Of a stretch of DNA of 64,000 nt, positions 33,080-45,001 are shown in pieces. The first letter of the stretch is position 1; every line of letters starts with the position of its first letter. Origin of the DNA: Coleophoma eucalyptorum (taxonomy: Eukaryota > Ascomycota > Leotiomycetes > Helotiales > Dermateaceae); assembly GCA_026120035.1 (NCBI GenBank), contig JALRME010000001.1:2121909-2185908 (forward strand). The letters run 5' to 3'. Position numbers and translations under genes: made by a program. The notes under the pieces are model-generated. The model searched no databases. It saw only the letters and a program-made list of their open reading frames with translations, and had not been told where the DNA came from.

Positions 33080-35566
33080 ATGGAGGAAGAACTGTCTGTG
33101 CAGGCGGCCAAGTTGAAGATGGACGAGCAGGCTGAAGCCAAAGCTGCACCCCGCGATGCTCTCAACGTTATTGTGCCCATCGGTGGCATTGGCTCGAGAT
33201 TTGCCCGAGAAGGATACAGATTCCCCAAACCCTTGATCAATATCGTTGGTCGACCAATGATTCTGTGGATGATTGACAACCTCAGCTTAAAAGCTGGCGA
33301 CACCTTGTGGATGGCCATCAACGAGGAAGTTGACGATGAGTTCAGAATTGGCCAACTAGTTGCGAAGTCGTTTCCTAAGATTGATTTCCGCCTTCTACGA
33401 CTCAGACATCAGACCAAGGGTGCATCTGAGACAGTAAGCTGAGCTTGACTACCCCGCTGTTAAATTTCCAGAGCACTGACAGCGTCCTCTAGTTGTACAT
33501 TGTCAGTCAGAGCATGAACGCAGAGCATCTCAAACGAAGAACAGTCTCCCTCGATTGCGATACCATATACTGGGCTGATGTTCTGCAAGATATTCGAGAT
33601 ATGCCAGAGGGCCATGGAGGCTGTTTCTTCTTCCCAGACGAGGGTGACAAGCCCATCTTCTCCTACATTCAAACCGACTCGAAGTCTGTTATCACAGATA
33701 TCAAGGAGAAGATTGCAATCTCCAACAAGGCGAATACAGGAGCATACGTCTTTCCATCAGCAGGTGTTTTGAGATCTTGGGCTGCTAAAAATATCGACAT
33801 GAACTCTCAGAAGCGGGACGGAGATGTGGGAGAATACTATACCAGTCAATTGATCTCTGCGATGATCCTAGACGGCAAAGTGCCTTTTCTGGGTATGCCG
33901 GTCGGGATTTCTGACTTCAGTTGTGTTGGAACCCCAGAGCAGCTCCAGGATTTACTTTTGTTGATCAAGGTGGATGGCAACAAGATCAAGCTTAAGAAGC
34001 GGAGATTCTGCTTTGACCTTGATTCAACTCTTGTTGGTGTGCCAGCAGTTGCAGGCGATTACTCCACTTGCCCACCGATCACCAAGAACATTGACCTTGT
34101 CCAGCAACTCCACAAAGCTGGCCACTATATTATCATCGTAAGTCTAGTCTGACCTTCTCTACAATTCGGAGAGCTCTGACATCTGTCAGCAAACTGCGCG
34201 TCGTATGAGAACCCATAAAGGAAATGTCGGATCGGTTATTGCAGATATTGGGCCCGTCACGTTTGCTCAGCTTGCCAAGTACAACATCCCATTTGACGAT
34301 ATTCATTTTGGTAAACCATGGGCAGATGTCTATGTTGACGATCTTGCGGTTAATGCCAATCTAGACACGATGCGAGAAATTGGTTGGCTCTTGGAGGAAC
34401 CTGATCCAAGCTCTCTTGTGGGTTATGAAAACACCAAGAAGGCCGGCATGATTGCGGCTCGTGACTTCAACACCATTCAAATTATTGGTGACAAGGTCAT
34501 CAAATCTTCGAAATCCGAAAATATCTTGGGAGAATTATACTTCTACTCACATATGCCACCACAGCTTAGTTCGGTTTTTCCTGCGGTTTACCATGTTGAT
34601 TATCTACCAGATACATCAACGTACACTGTGACTATGGAGAACCGAAAAGGCTTGACCTTTTCTCACTTACTAGTTGGACGATCTATCACCAGAGGTCGAC
34701 TTCTTACCTTCCTCACCGCACTTCACAAGATTCACTCTACTCCAAACCCAGACAAAGCAGTGCTTCCCATCTCTGAACCTCTTGCCAAGAGCTTTGGTGC
34801 CCACTCCTTGGAGGCTGCCAAAGGGAGAGTTAACATTTACGCTAATTATGGCTCGAAATTGCGATCTCGCTATACCCAACATGCAGAAAAGTATACTGCG
34901 CTTGGTCCACTTGCAGCTGAGCTCTTCAATCGTCTTAATGAGTTTCTCGATACCTATGAGGCTGAGGAGAAGGGGGTCCACGCACAAGTCATTCATGGGG
35001 ATCCGGTCTTCTCAAATGCCATCTTATCAAAGGATGAAAAGCTTGTCTCTTTCATCGATGTCAGGTGTCAACTAAACAATACTCTTACACCAGAGGGCGA
35101 TATTCATTATGATCTCGCTAAGGTTTTGCAATCTCTCGTCGGTTACGATCACATCCTCTTCATGTCAGCAAACCACCACACCATGTCACCTGATCTACCT
35201 CTCCTGGACGAAGCGGACACAAACTTACTCTCCGAGCTGCAGGAAGTCTTTTGGGAGTTTCTCGAGACCCAATATGAAGTTCGTCTTCATAAGAAGACTC
35301 TTTTGCGAATTACTGCATCTCTGTACTTCAGTCTTATCCCATTGCACAAGCCAGAGTTGGGTCAAGTCTTCTTGCGCATGTGTAAGATGACTCTAGATAT
35401 GGCTAGCAAGATCGGGTATGGTCTGGGAGCGAAGAGCATGGCAGGTAATACCGGCGCGCCGATGATCATGAGAACTGCGAGCTCAAATTTTGGCGACGAT
35501 ATTTTAGCAACTCCCCAAGTGGAAGTTGCTCCTCCTGTTCAGGCTGGTAAGCTAAGTGTCAGTTAA
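33080..35566 (+). CDS. nucleotidyltransferase - HAD phosphatase - kinase fusion
   Basis: Three exons (33080..33433, 33493..34137, 34190..35566) encode 791 residues. Domain 1 (about 28-285) is a sugar- or alcohol-phosphate nucleotidyltransferase: VPIGGIGSRFAREGYRFPKPL is the nucleotide loop and SLDCDTIYW carries the metal-binding acid. Domain 2 (about 290-400) is a HAD phosphatase of the bacterial EcbF/BcbF capsule type: FDLDSTL, IIIQTARRMRTHKGN, HFGKPWADVYVDD. Domain 3 (about 430-760) is an aminoglycoside/choline-kinase fold: VIHGDPVFSNAIL and VSFIDVRC give the Brenner-type motif and metal Asp. In bacteria these activities are separate or paired genes of capsule and phosphocholine loci. The likely job is to phosphorylate a small alcohol or sugar and activate it as a CDP- or NDP-donor. 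No signal peptide, so cytosolic. The substrate is unknown. Confidence 0.85.
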
Positions 35567-36706
35567 TTGCATATCGTCATGATGTGATGGGATGTACGAA
35601 TTATGGGACGGGAGAATACAAGACGAATTTTAATGGGTATCACTTTTTACCACCAAAAGAATGCAGTAGGAATATGAGGAAGATTGATCTCCTTTTCTAG
35701 GCTTTTGCTTCCACTTGCTTTTATCATTGCTCTGGCAGATGACAGACATGAATCTTTCACTTACAACAAATTTGTATTGGTAATTTTTTGAGCACCTCTT
35801 GAGATTGCCCTTAGCTTTAGGGAACAGTATGATCATGATTTGCACTCTTACATTGGACTTATTCTCGCACTTCGACTGGTGAAATGGAACCCCGGTGCAA
35901 TTCATAATTCCTTGCGCATAATGATATGCGAAGCAAAAGTCAATTCAGCGAAGTCTCAACCAACCATAAAAGCGTCTCTTGGTTAGAGAGATACCTTCTT
36001 CACTGATACATATATGAAATGTTTCTCAGGTAATTCGTCTCTTATACACTCGTAGCTGAGGTATAATTTTCTATCACTGAACCAAAGCAGACCTCTGCAA
36101 GTCGGATCAGAAATGTTGCAGCTCTCGCTTTAGCATGGCCTGACTATGTAGACCTGAAAGCAATTGGTCGAAGATCGAAACAGCACTAACTAGATGGAAA
36201 TGCAGAGTTTATAGGATCCATGCTTATCTATCGACCTGTTCAGGAAGGGTTTGCTTCCACTTAGTGATCCTTAATACACCTCCGTTGTGCAGCCTCCGAT
36301 AAAATCCGCTTAACTCCATCCTTCAATGTCCAGCATCCTAAGTTGGTGCGCGACGACTGACGTCTCGTGAAACTTGACAGGCATGCTGACTGGCTCTCGT
36401 CCACTGGTGATGAACAGGATACGAACCGAGGCTAGCGTCTAATTGACTTAGTTGGTTAATTCCGTGATTAGATCTCGCATTCTCCACATTGTGGTGGGAT
36501 TAATTAAGCGACGAGGCAGAGCTATGAACTTTGGACTTTCATGTAATACTAGGAGATGAAGATAAAAAGAGAGGTGGCTCTCGTTTCAATTGAAATTCTC
36601 TCTACAGGTTGATAAGATCAATTGATTCATTAACTCATCGAAAGACTTTCAAACTGTCGAACCTCAAAAATTCCAAAGCAGCAGCCTCGCTTCCTTCTCT
36701 CTAACC
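35567..36706. other. intergenic, nothing recognised
   Basis: Holds the 3' flank of the trifunctional gene and the promoter of the reductase gene. No open frame, RNA gene or repeat of note. Confidence 0.45.
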
Positions 36707-37830
36707 ATGTCCAGAACCAACACAGCAGCATGGCTCACAGCCGCCAATGCTCCTCTCAGCGTCGGACCAGCACCTTACCCAACGCTCAACCCCGACGAAA
36801 TCATCGTGAGGAACAGAGCCGTAGCTATCAACCCTGCCGACTGGGCTATGCAGACCTTGGGCCAGAAACTGTTCGCCTGGATGACATTCCCGGCCACACT
36901 TGGCTGTGATCTCGCCGGTGAGGTAGTCGAGGTTGGCAGTGGAGTGACCCGCTTCAAAATCGGCGACCGTGTCTTAGCCTTTGCCTCTGGCATGGCTGAT
37001 GGGCATGCTTACAAGGCCTTCCAGCAATATACTGTCGTTTATGAATACTTTACCTCACTGATACCCGATGAGATGACTTTCGAGGACGCCGCTGTTATTC
37101 CTCTAGGGTTGGTGTCTGCTTCCAATGGACTTTTTCGAGAGGGCTTTTTGGGGCTGGAGCATCCTTCTATTCCTCCCAAGTCAACTGGAAAGTCTTTGCT
37201 CGTAGGCCTCCTGTTTACGATTTCTTGAACCCCGCCCCCACTTTCATTGCAAAACACTAATTAATGCAGATCTGGGGTGGTTCAACGAGCGTGGGTTGTA
37301 ACGCCATCCAATTAGCCGTTGCAGCAGGCTATGAAGTAATCACAACCAGTTCGCCCAAGAACTTCGAATACATGAAGAAAATCGGTGCACACCAGGTTTT
37401 CGACTACGCCAGTCCAACCATCGTTCAAGACCTGATTGCTGCCTTCAAAGGGAAGACTATGGCCGGCGCATACTCCATCGCCGGCGTTGCAGTCCCTTCA
37501 GGCGATAATCCAGATTGGCTATCCGCATCCACCAAAGCTTGCGAGGCCTGTATGGAGGTTGTATCGAAAAGTAGTGGGGGCAAATTCGTTGCGTCTGCGC
37601 AGCCAGTTCCAGAGAAGAAGCCAGAGGGTGTGGATGCTAAGTTTGTGATTGGTCCAATGAAGGATAAACCATTTATTTTTGAGAAGTTCTTGCAAGAGGC
37701 GCTTGCAAAGGGCATCTTTATTCCTGCACCTGAAGCGGTTGTTGTTGGTAGTGGACTAGAGAGCTTGCAGATGGCTATGGATAAGCAGAAGGACGGCGTT
37801 TCTGCCAAAAAGATTGTTGTGTCCTTGTGA
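36707..37830 (+). CDS. zinc-binding-type (MDR) enoyl/quinone reductase
   Basis: Two exons, 36707..37201 and 37270..37830, encode 351 residues. The N-terminal GroES-like domain has NPADWAMQTLG, FPATLGCDLAGEVVEVGSGV and KIGDRVLAF. The Rossmann half starts at IWGGSTSVGCNAIQLA, just after the intron, whose donor is GTAGGC and acceptor TGCAG. The zinc-ligand cysteines of classical alcohol dehydrogenases are absent, as in the CipB / trans-acting enoyl-reductase subgroup of fungi. It probably reduces an activated double bond with NADPH. No polyketide synthase is nearby, so the substrate is open. It is convergent with the NmrA-like gene; the gap is about 160 bases. Confidence 0.88.
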
Positions 37831-37904
37831 GGGACCTTATAAAGTGACTTAAGATCAAGCATGTACCAGCCAAGCCCCTGACAAGATATTTAGTCTTTCT
37901 GTTT

Positions 37905-37928
37905 TTTTTTTTTTTTTGTTTTTTTTTG
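37905..37928. repeat. poly-T tract between convergent genes
   Basis: Two T runs separated by a single G lie just downstream of the reductase stop. On either strand this could sit in the 3' UTR or act with the nearby AATATT-like blocks in transcript ending. Confidence 0.5.
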
Positions 37929-37993
37929 ATAGCTTGATCATTGAGAAAACCTCATTATGTTAGGAACACGTCTTTCGTGACTTTCCTCGGCCT

Positions 37994-39014
37994 TCAGCTT
38001 AAAGTCTCCGGAAACCAAGGCTCATTTCTCTGTACAAAGCTATCCCAGGTAGTGGGATTTTCTACCATTTGTGCCAAAGTCCATTCTAGTCCCTCTTTTC
38101 CCCTTGGCCCATAATAGTTCGACCCGGAAGCCACGTTGCTATCCGTCAGTTTTTTCTTCTGCTCTGCAGACATGTGCTCAGTTGAGACCCAGTCGGCAGA
38201 TTCATCGAACTCAACATTCTTGCCAGTAACTCTGCTCCAAGTCTGACATATGTCTCGAGGTGTGTAAAAAGCAGTAGACGCCATGAAGGTGGCCTGATTG
38301 TATCTATCAGGATCCAGCAAAAATGGCTGTAGATATTTGCCAATATCCTCAATATCAACAAGGGGCACTAGTGAGTCTGGCGTTGCATTAGGCCAAGGCT
38401 TCGACATGATAAACGACCCCTCTTCGTTTTTCTTTTTCGGCTTCATGATCACCAAGAAATTCTGCATGAACCATCCCGGCATGAAGTACAAGCTTTTGAC
38501 TGGTAGTGTGCGAATATATTCTTCGACTGCTGCCTTGCTATCGAAATGTCCCAGCCCCGTTCTTGGCAGTGATGACCAGATCAGAAGTGAGACTCCTGCT
38601 GAGACCGCAGCGTCTGCAATAGCTTTCCCTTGCGCTGTCTCCACTGAAGCGCTCATTTTCTCCCAATCTGTAAAACGTATCAGACTGTTTACTGTGAATC
38701 AAAAAAAAAATCTTACAATTAGTAACGGCAAACACCGCATAAGAACCAGCGAGGGCGCTGTGCAATGAGCTCGATTGGTCCATATCGGCCTGACCATGAA
38801 CTGGTTAGCATTTGTCTCGGTTTCCTGCCGGGTGTTCTACTTCAACAATCTCAGCCCCTTGCCCCTTCAAGGTTACAGCTGCGGGTTTCTGAGCATCTCG
38901 TGTAACGCCGCGGATATTGTATTCTATAGAAAACCGAGGGTGGGCAAGGAGATACCGTATCAGAGCACCTCCTTGCTGGCCAGTAGCTCCAAAAACGGTA
39001 AACAGTTTGGCCAT
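37994..39014 (-). CDS. NmrA-like NAD(P)-binding protein
   Basis: Three exons (39014..38841, 38789..38717, 38667..37994) encode 306 residues. The start gives MAKLFTVFGATGQQGGALI, with the GATGQQG dinucleotide loop of the atypical short-chain dehydrogenases. The middle reads SYAVFAVTNYWEKMS, completed across intron 2, which is the usual NmrA-family block, then LIWSSLP and a C-terminal substrate-like domain. NmrA-type proteins bind NAD(P) as redox sensors or act as reductases; the active-site Tyr-x-x-x-Lys of true dehydrogenases is not evident. Intron 1 has a GTAGAA donor, a GCTAAC branch site and GTCAG acceptor. It is tail-to-tail with the MDR reductase gene, a pairing that would fit a small redox function, but this is inference. 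Confidence 0.88.
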
Positions 39015-39639
39015 TGTCGGAAACGATAGAAATAAAACCAATTTAAGGGATATGGCTTTTCATGTCTACAAAACCGTATATATGCGCCAATTTACATTTG
39101 TCAGCGCTCGAGCGGCTTGTTCTTGACCCCCAACGGAGTAGGGTTCAGAGCTTCCCCTTCCCCGGCTTAGATTGCACATGGCAATTAATTTCGACTCATG
39201 CATACAGCCGCAATCAAGCCCCATTGTAATAATATGTTTTCTTCTAGAATCTTTCTTGATTGCTATCACGGGCACCCGTCCACTCCGGTCACCAGCTAGA
39301 GTGTTCCTTTCCCGCAGAAAATGAAGCAACCTATATAGCAGTGGGTCATTAATTGCTACAAATACTGGTAGTAAGATAATACCAAATTTCGAGCATAGAC
39401 TGGTAAATCTATCTTGATTATAGGCCCCAGTAGAGCCTATATTGATTTAAGCACTGGCCCGCCGCAAAGGAGCTATAGTACTACTCATCAGTGGGGGAGA
39501 ATGGGGGAGCTCCGATCGGATCAATTAGGCGAGGAAAGGGACTGACCGACCGTACGATTCATGGCGAGTATTTTCCAAACGTGACAAGGCCCAGCCTAAC
39601 CACCAAATTCAAAAGGAAGAACCTACCAAAAGAAATACC
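39015..39639. other. divergent promoter region, nothing else seen
   Basis: About 620 bases between the divergent NmrA-like and GNAT genes. No gene or repeat is recognised. Confidence 0.45.
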
Positions 39640-40385
39640 ATGATCCGTGAAGCGACCCATGAGGATCTTAAATCCATGGGCGAGGTCCTCGCCGCGGCCT
39701 TCCACGACGAGGAATTGTTCGGTCAGCTCAAGCACCCCTACCGGAACGAGTACCCAGATGATTTCGTGCGGTACTTCGAGTACAAGATGTGGAAGCATCT
39801 CCTGGATCCTAGCAGGACAGTCTTAGTAGCGCTCGATCAGGACGGGACCACGATTGCTGGCGTGGGAAGCTGGCAACGCCAGGGCAGCACTGCCAGTCAA
39901 GCTTCTGGGGCTGGTGAGGTTGGATGGCTAGCTCCTCGTTAGTCGCCGAAACTCCTTCGAGTGTTCATTTCACTGACTACATAGCCTGAACAGAAAAACT
40001 ATATCATACATTGGCTTCTAAATGGACTGATGCCCAGTTCACGATGTGGCCTAACCGAGCAGCTGACCCCACAAAAGCCAAAGTGCTCGAGGAGTCACAC
40101 CTGCTCTGTATGCATCACTGGTCTGGAGCTAGGGAAAATACCTGGTACTTAGACTTCTTGGGTATCCATCCTAACCACCAAAAGAAGCACCATGGGAAAG
40201 AACTTGTGCAATGGGGCATTGACCAGGCTGCTAAGGATGGTGTATGCGCCTCAGTCGTATCTTCATATGGCTCGGATAAGTTCTATGGGCGGTTTGGGTT
40301 TGTCGAGGTTGGGAGAGCTAATGTGGGGCCTTTGGCTGAGAATGGCATCAAAGGCGGCGCTATCATGTTTACTGAAGTCTTATAG
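39640..40385 (+). CDS. GNAT-family acetyltransferase
   Basis: Two exons, 39640..39937 and 39994..40385, encode 229 residues. It opens MIREATHEDLKSMGEVLAAAF, a standard GNAT beginning. The acetyl-CoA region is WYLDFLGIHPNHQKKHHGKELVQW, fitting the Q-x-x-G/A pyrophosphate loop, and SYGSDKFYGRFGF is the C-terminal GNAT block. The donor is GTTAGT and I chose the CAG acceptor ending at 39993; the earlier ATAG acceptor meets a stop at once. The joined frame divides evenly. Such enzymes acetylate amines or small molecules; the substrate cannot be read from the sequence. No signal peptide, so cytosolic. Confidence 0.85.
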
Positions 40386-40485
40386 AAGTTGCAGGTATAC
40401 AAAAAAAATATTATCTACAGAAGCATCAAACTCAAATATACACTGAGAAGATTATCTAGTTCACCGAGGCAGTCCTGCTGCTGAA

Positions 40486-41869
40486 TCAAGCGGTGGTAGT
40501 ACTGTTGCTTCGCGTGCCGACTACGCACTGGGTAACGATAGGCACATCGGTAAAGTTCCCATTGGAGTCCTTGATGGGAGTTTCTGCAAGGGCATACGTC
40601 TGGTCAAATCCACCAGCAGCCCAGGCAGTATAGCCCAGAAAGACATCTGAGTTGGAATTGATAAACGATAATGTATTACAAAGATCCGTTATACACTATA
40701 ATATGAATTAGCTTCTTGATACAAGCAACCTGAACAGAAAGTCTTTGCAGATCGCCTCATTCTTACCGATGTAGTATTCCCCCCTCCCGTCTCAGTCAAC
40801 ATAGCCGTCCGCTGAGCAGTCTTCAGGAACGCCGCCAAAGGCGTAAAAGTATCCGTGACATGGTCCGACACGCAATCCGTATGCGTTCCACTGCCATCAG
40901 AATCCAGATACTTATGCACATCGAAGATCAGATTCGTCGTACTGTTATCCAGATTGACGACGGTACTCAAATTGCCCGCGCTACCATTGCTGATGAAAGT
41001 CTGCGCACCAGTGAAGTCAGTTCCCGGAAGCAGAATCATCTGGTTTGTGGCACCGGTTTTGCGAATTGCTGTCACGGCCGCTTGCACGGTTTTTGCCCAT
41101 GTTGATAGGTTAGGGAGATCATGAGGCTCGTTCATAATCCCGAATATGACCTTGGTGTTATTTGCATACTTGGTAGCCAACTGTGACCAGAGATTTGCGA
41201 AAGCGGCGTCTGTAGGTCCGCCTTGACCGATGACTTTGTTGTTGAAGCGAGCGTAGTTGTGCACATTGAGGATGCAACTCGCGCCTGTGTTGAGACAGGC
41301 TTGCATGAGCATGTCATAGTTTCCAAAGTTGGTGGCATTCAGAGTTGAAGTCTCGGTGACGGTGTTGTTGTTGTTGATTAGATACTGCCAAGTAACGGCT
41401 TAATAGCTTTTGTTAGCTGCCGCTTGAGATTATCCAAGGAAGGGTGAGCTCTTACGCAGACGGAACATATTCAGGTTGTCATTGGTAGCAAAATGTGACA
41501 TCTGGCCAGCTCCATCTGGTCCGTTGAGTGCCGTGAGAGGCGGAAGTGCATTAGAAAGAATGGCAGTCCCCTAGCAGTAAGTCAGCAACTATCTAGGTGA
41601 ACACAAACAAGAGAGCCAGAGCTTACCGTTGTATCGGCACCAAAATCGAACCCAGCGATATTTAAACCCTGTAATTAATGTTAATTACGTCTCTGAAAAA
41701 CAACAAGTAAAATCCATTTTGAACACAAGCCACAACACTTCCCATGCAACACACATTCACAGCAAAGTAAAACTTCGTAGAAAGAGACCTGGAAACCATC
41801 ACTTACAGCAAATTTAGTAGCTGCACTAGCCAGCCCAGCACCAGCGAGCGTAATCCAGAAAGGCAACAT
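40486..41869 (-). CDS. secreted GH5 endo-beta-1,4-glucanase
   Basis: Five exons (41869..41807, 41668..41627, 41570..41456, 41398..40767, 40695..40486) encode 353 residues. MLPFWITLAGAGLASAA is a signal peptide. GLNIAGFDFG and HFATNDNLNMFRLPVTWQYL are the GH5 barrel start, ILNVHNYARFN carries the conserved His, IFGIMNEPHD contains the acid/base Glu, and MLTETGGGN the nucleophile Glu. The end, INSNSDVFLGYTAWAAG, is characteristic of GH5_5 fungal cellulases (EGII type). There is no CBM1, so it is the short form. It should cut internal bonds of cellulose outside the cell. All splice sites are canonical and the joined frame is exact. Confidence 0.93.
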
Positions 41870-42684
41870 AATGCACAGCACAATCAGCAAATCAAAAAAG
41901 GAGTGTAATAAGGTAAATGTAACGAAAGAAAGCAACCATCCCAAGCTTGGGACGAAGAGAGGTCGGGGGAGACGCCTTCGTCTTAACCACTTCTCCTCCC
42001 CACTGCGGCGCTTCGCAAGTCAGCATAGAATTTTCTTGTTACAGCGACGGCTGATCATGAGGCCGTTTGATGCAGTAATGCTTTGAACAGACACCCGCAC
42101 ACACGAAACTCAGGCAACTCTTTTCAACAGGATGTTTGAGACTGTGCAGTGGATGGCAAAAGTGGTCTGAGGGCTATACATCAGCGATTGAGCATTGCGG
42201 AGTGTTTTACCAAGATGATCTGCCGGGACGCTGACGAATCCGGCATGGGTATGCCTCTCATTGTCGTCGTCCGAAGTCTCGAACAGTATGCAACGGTTAC
42301 GTGACGGCATGATTCGCGAGAAGAGCCATTTCGGATTTTCGCTGAAGTCGTTCGCAAGGTAATGGGGCTATTGGCGAGGAAAGGTACAATACTATGAGGA
42401 TAATATACCCCTGCCCTATCCTTCGCCCCAAGGGGCTTTAGCCAATAGTATCATAGAAATCGTCATAGGCGAGGAGACAGTGCAGGGTTCGTTTATCCTC
42501 ACAGTACGTGCTGTAAAGCCTACGTTCAGACGAGAAGATACAATCATGAGATGAAGTGAAACAGTAACCGGCAACGTTTCACTATAAAATCATTATGGAT
42601 CTTGTCTCATGACTTAAGTCTTCCATATGTAAACTCCCTATCATCTTAAATACATCACCTCACATTAATTGTTATATCCACTAT
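41870..42684. other. intergenic, nothing recognised
   Basis: Upstream of the cellulase gene and downstream of the alkaline phosphatase gene, both on the minus strand. It should contain the cellulase promoter. No coding or structural signal is seen. Confidence 0.45.
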
Positions 42685-45001
42685 CTACATGTTGACTGCA
42701 ACCCATCCAATGGCCATCTGCAGAACTATAAGTCCAACCCAGAGTTTCCGCTCAACACTAATTCCCGAGGCAGCGTTGGTAAATTGGGACCCTGCCGCGG
42801 TCGAAGTGGAGTTGGCAATCCCGGTTGCGTTCGTTGGTTGTGCAAGACCGAGGCAGTTTGCAATGTTGAAGAAAATATCAATGTTGCCATAGACACCCCC
42901 GAACAATTCTTGGCATGGGCCCATCGCGAAGACGGGGACATCTGTGAGACTGTGCACTCCCTGTGCTTCATAGGTTGGAAGGGTGCCGTTAACGACGAAG
43001 CCGTCAGTGTTATCCTTGGGGTTGACATAGTAATCATCAGATGGAAATCCGGTGACATTTGTAGCAGGTAGACGAGGGCCAGACTGGTGGACCCTGTAGT
43101 TCTCTCGGTGGTCTGGCATAGCACCCACTCCTTGTGCGAGAGTATACCTAGGATCCCAGTTGACTGGGAAGTTAACACCAGTGTTGTAGGAGATACTGGC
43201 ATTGGTGACGGTGTATTGGCTCAATCCTGAGTTTTGATAAACGCCAATTGCATTTCGTTTGTTGCGGTCATCAGCCTGAGAGCTCAGGTATGTGGTGTCC
43301 GCAGAGCCAAAGACATCGAAGCCGTGTCCATGATCAGCAGTCACGATGATCAATGTGTTGTTGAGTTCACCAAGAGCCTTCAGCTTCTCGACTGTCGCAT
43401 TGACAGTGTCATCAAGCTCTAGTAAATCACCAAGTGCACGATCGTAGTCAAGTGTGTGCATCTGCTTGTCGATAGAGGCTGCTTCAGACATCATGAAGAA
43501 CCCCTTGTCTCCGCCGCGTGCGTGAAGAATATCGATAGCCTTGAGAGTCATCTCCTTGAGGCCTGGCAGATCTAAAGCAGGCTTCTTGTTTCCTGAAGGG
43601 TCGTTCTTTGTGGTGTTAAGGTACCCAGTGTAGACATTGCGATCAAGCCATACCGGGAGGTTTGAAGTACAGAAGATACCGAGTGCTTTGGTGGTGTTCG
43701 AAACCTCCAACAAAGATGTTTTGTTCAGAGACACAGTGTAGCCTGCGTTGGCAAACTCGGTATAATAATTCTTGCCCTCGTATGAGCCTGATCCTGGAAT
43801 GAACTGCTCTGCACCAGCGCCAAAGAAGACATCAGGTCCCGAGTAGTTGGTCCATGTGTAATTGGTGACTCCATGGAGTGCTTGGTCGATAAGGGGGCCG
43901 TAATGAGCACGTTGTCTCGTGTGTCCGGTCAGAGCAATTGGAGTTGCATCTGCTATGAAAGCAGTGGAAACGACACCAATAGCACTACCCCAGATACGAG
44001 TGAGAATCTCAACAATCGTCTCGACCTTTGGATCATCAAAAGCATCTGGGCTGGAGTCTGCATAAACACCCATAGCATTGACAGTGCTTTTGTGTCCAGA
44101 GTACAATGCAGAGGCGCTGTTAGCCGAGTCGGTAATGTAGCTATCAAGTGAATGGGTCTAAAGACCATGATTAGTATGCATTTTCTTCAAGATTCAGGGG
44201 AGAGCTCACCATTTGATGGCCTAAGACTGGGAACTTGTCAAGTTGCATGGTAGTTTGGTATTTGCCATTGATACTCTTGTGGCCGATCAATCTTGCAGCA
44301 GTGATCATGTTGGTGGTCATTCCGTCACCTGTGGAAAAGTCAGTATTGGGCAGTTAGATTGATCATGAGAACATACCAATGAAGAGAATAACGTTTTTCG
44401 CTCTCTTCTGCTGGTGGAGAGGGCGCACAACCCAGTTTGCAACTGTTTTGGTGCCATTGTAGTAGTTAAGGGTTGCAAGATACTCTCCAGGCTCGTACAG
44501 AGCAACTCGGCGGTATGCCTTGGAAGTGACACGGACTACGGAGGGAGTCTTATTGTCTTGAGCAAATAGATCCTCGTACCAGGTGAAGTTCCATCTTTCA
44601 AGAGCTGGCTCGGCAATTTGGAAAAATGAAGCTGCAGGCTGAGCGGTTCCACCAACTTTCTCAATTGTAAAGGTAAAATCGGGATCCGGAATTCCGCCAT
44701 TGGCTTCCGATCCATTGAGCGGTGCGTGAACTTCAAGACGGATGTCAAAGTATTGGCCGGCAAGGAAATCGGCCCTTGACGAAAGAATTAACTAATTGGC
44801 CCACCATTCAGAAATTTTGACTCACTGATCGGGAGGTAGAACACATCCAAGAGCTATAAATCATCCATCAGATGCTTCTGATAATTGTGGAGAACCCTGC
44901 GACTTACTGGGACATCCTCCTAGTCTTTGAAATGTCTGTGCAGCGGTCAAAGTCAATAATGACGCCGCCGCCGTCAGAACGAGTTTACATGCGGAAACCA
45001 T
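42685..45001 (-). CDS. alkaline phosphatase, probably GPI-anchored
   Basis: Five exons (45001..44908, 44853..44826, 44774..44377, 44328..44210, 44157..42685) encode 703 residues. A signal peptide (MVSACKLVLTAAASLLTL) precedes an N-terminal domain of about 170 residues (LPPDQADFLAGQYFDIR). The phosphatase fold has LFIGDGMT (metal Asp), YITDSANSAS with the nucleophile Ser224, EAASIDKQMH and TADHGHGFD (metal ligands). The C-terminus is a short polar tail and a hydrophobic segment (KLWVGLIVLQMAIGWV), as in GPI signals. It should release phosphate from extracellular or wall-proximal monoesters. Exon 2 is only 28 nt. An N-terminal beta-type domain is typical of fungal secreted members. Confidence 0.92.

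Noticed and set aside
36707..40385. Secondary-metabolite cluster (reductase, NmrA-like, acetyltransferase)
   Set aside because: No core synthase (PKS, NRPS or terpene cyclase) is present in the window.
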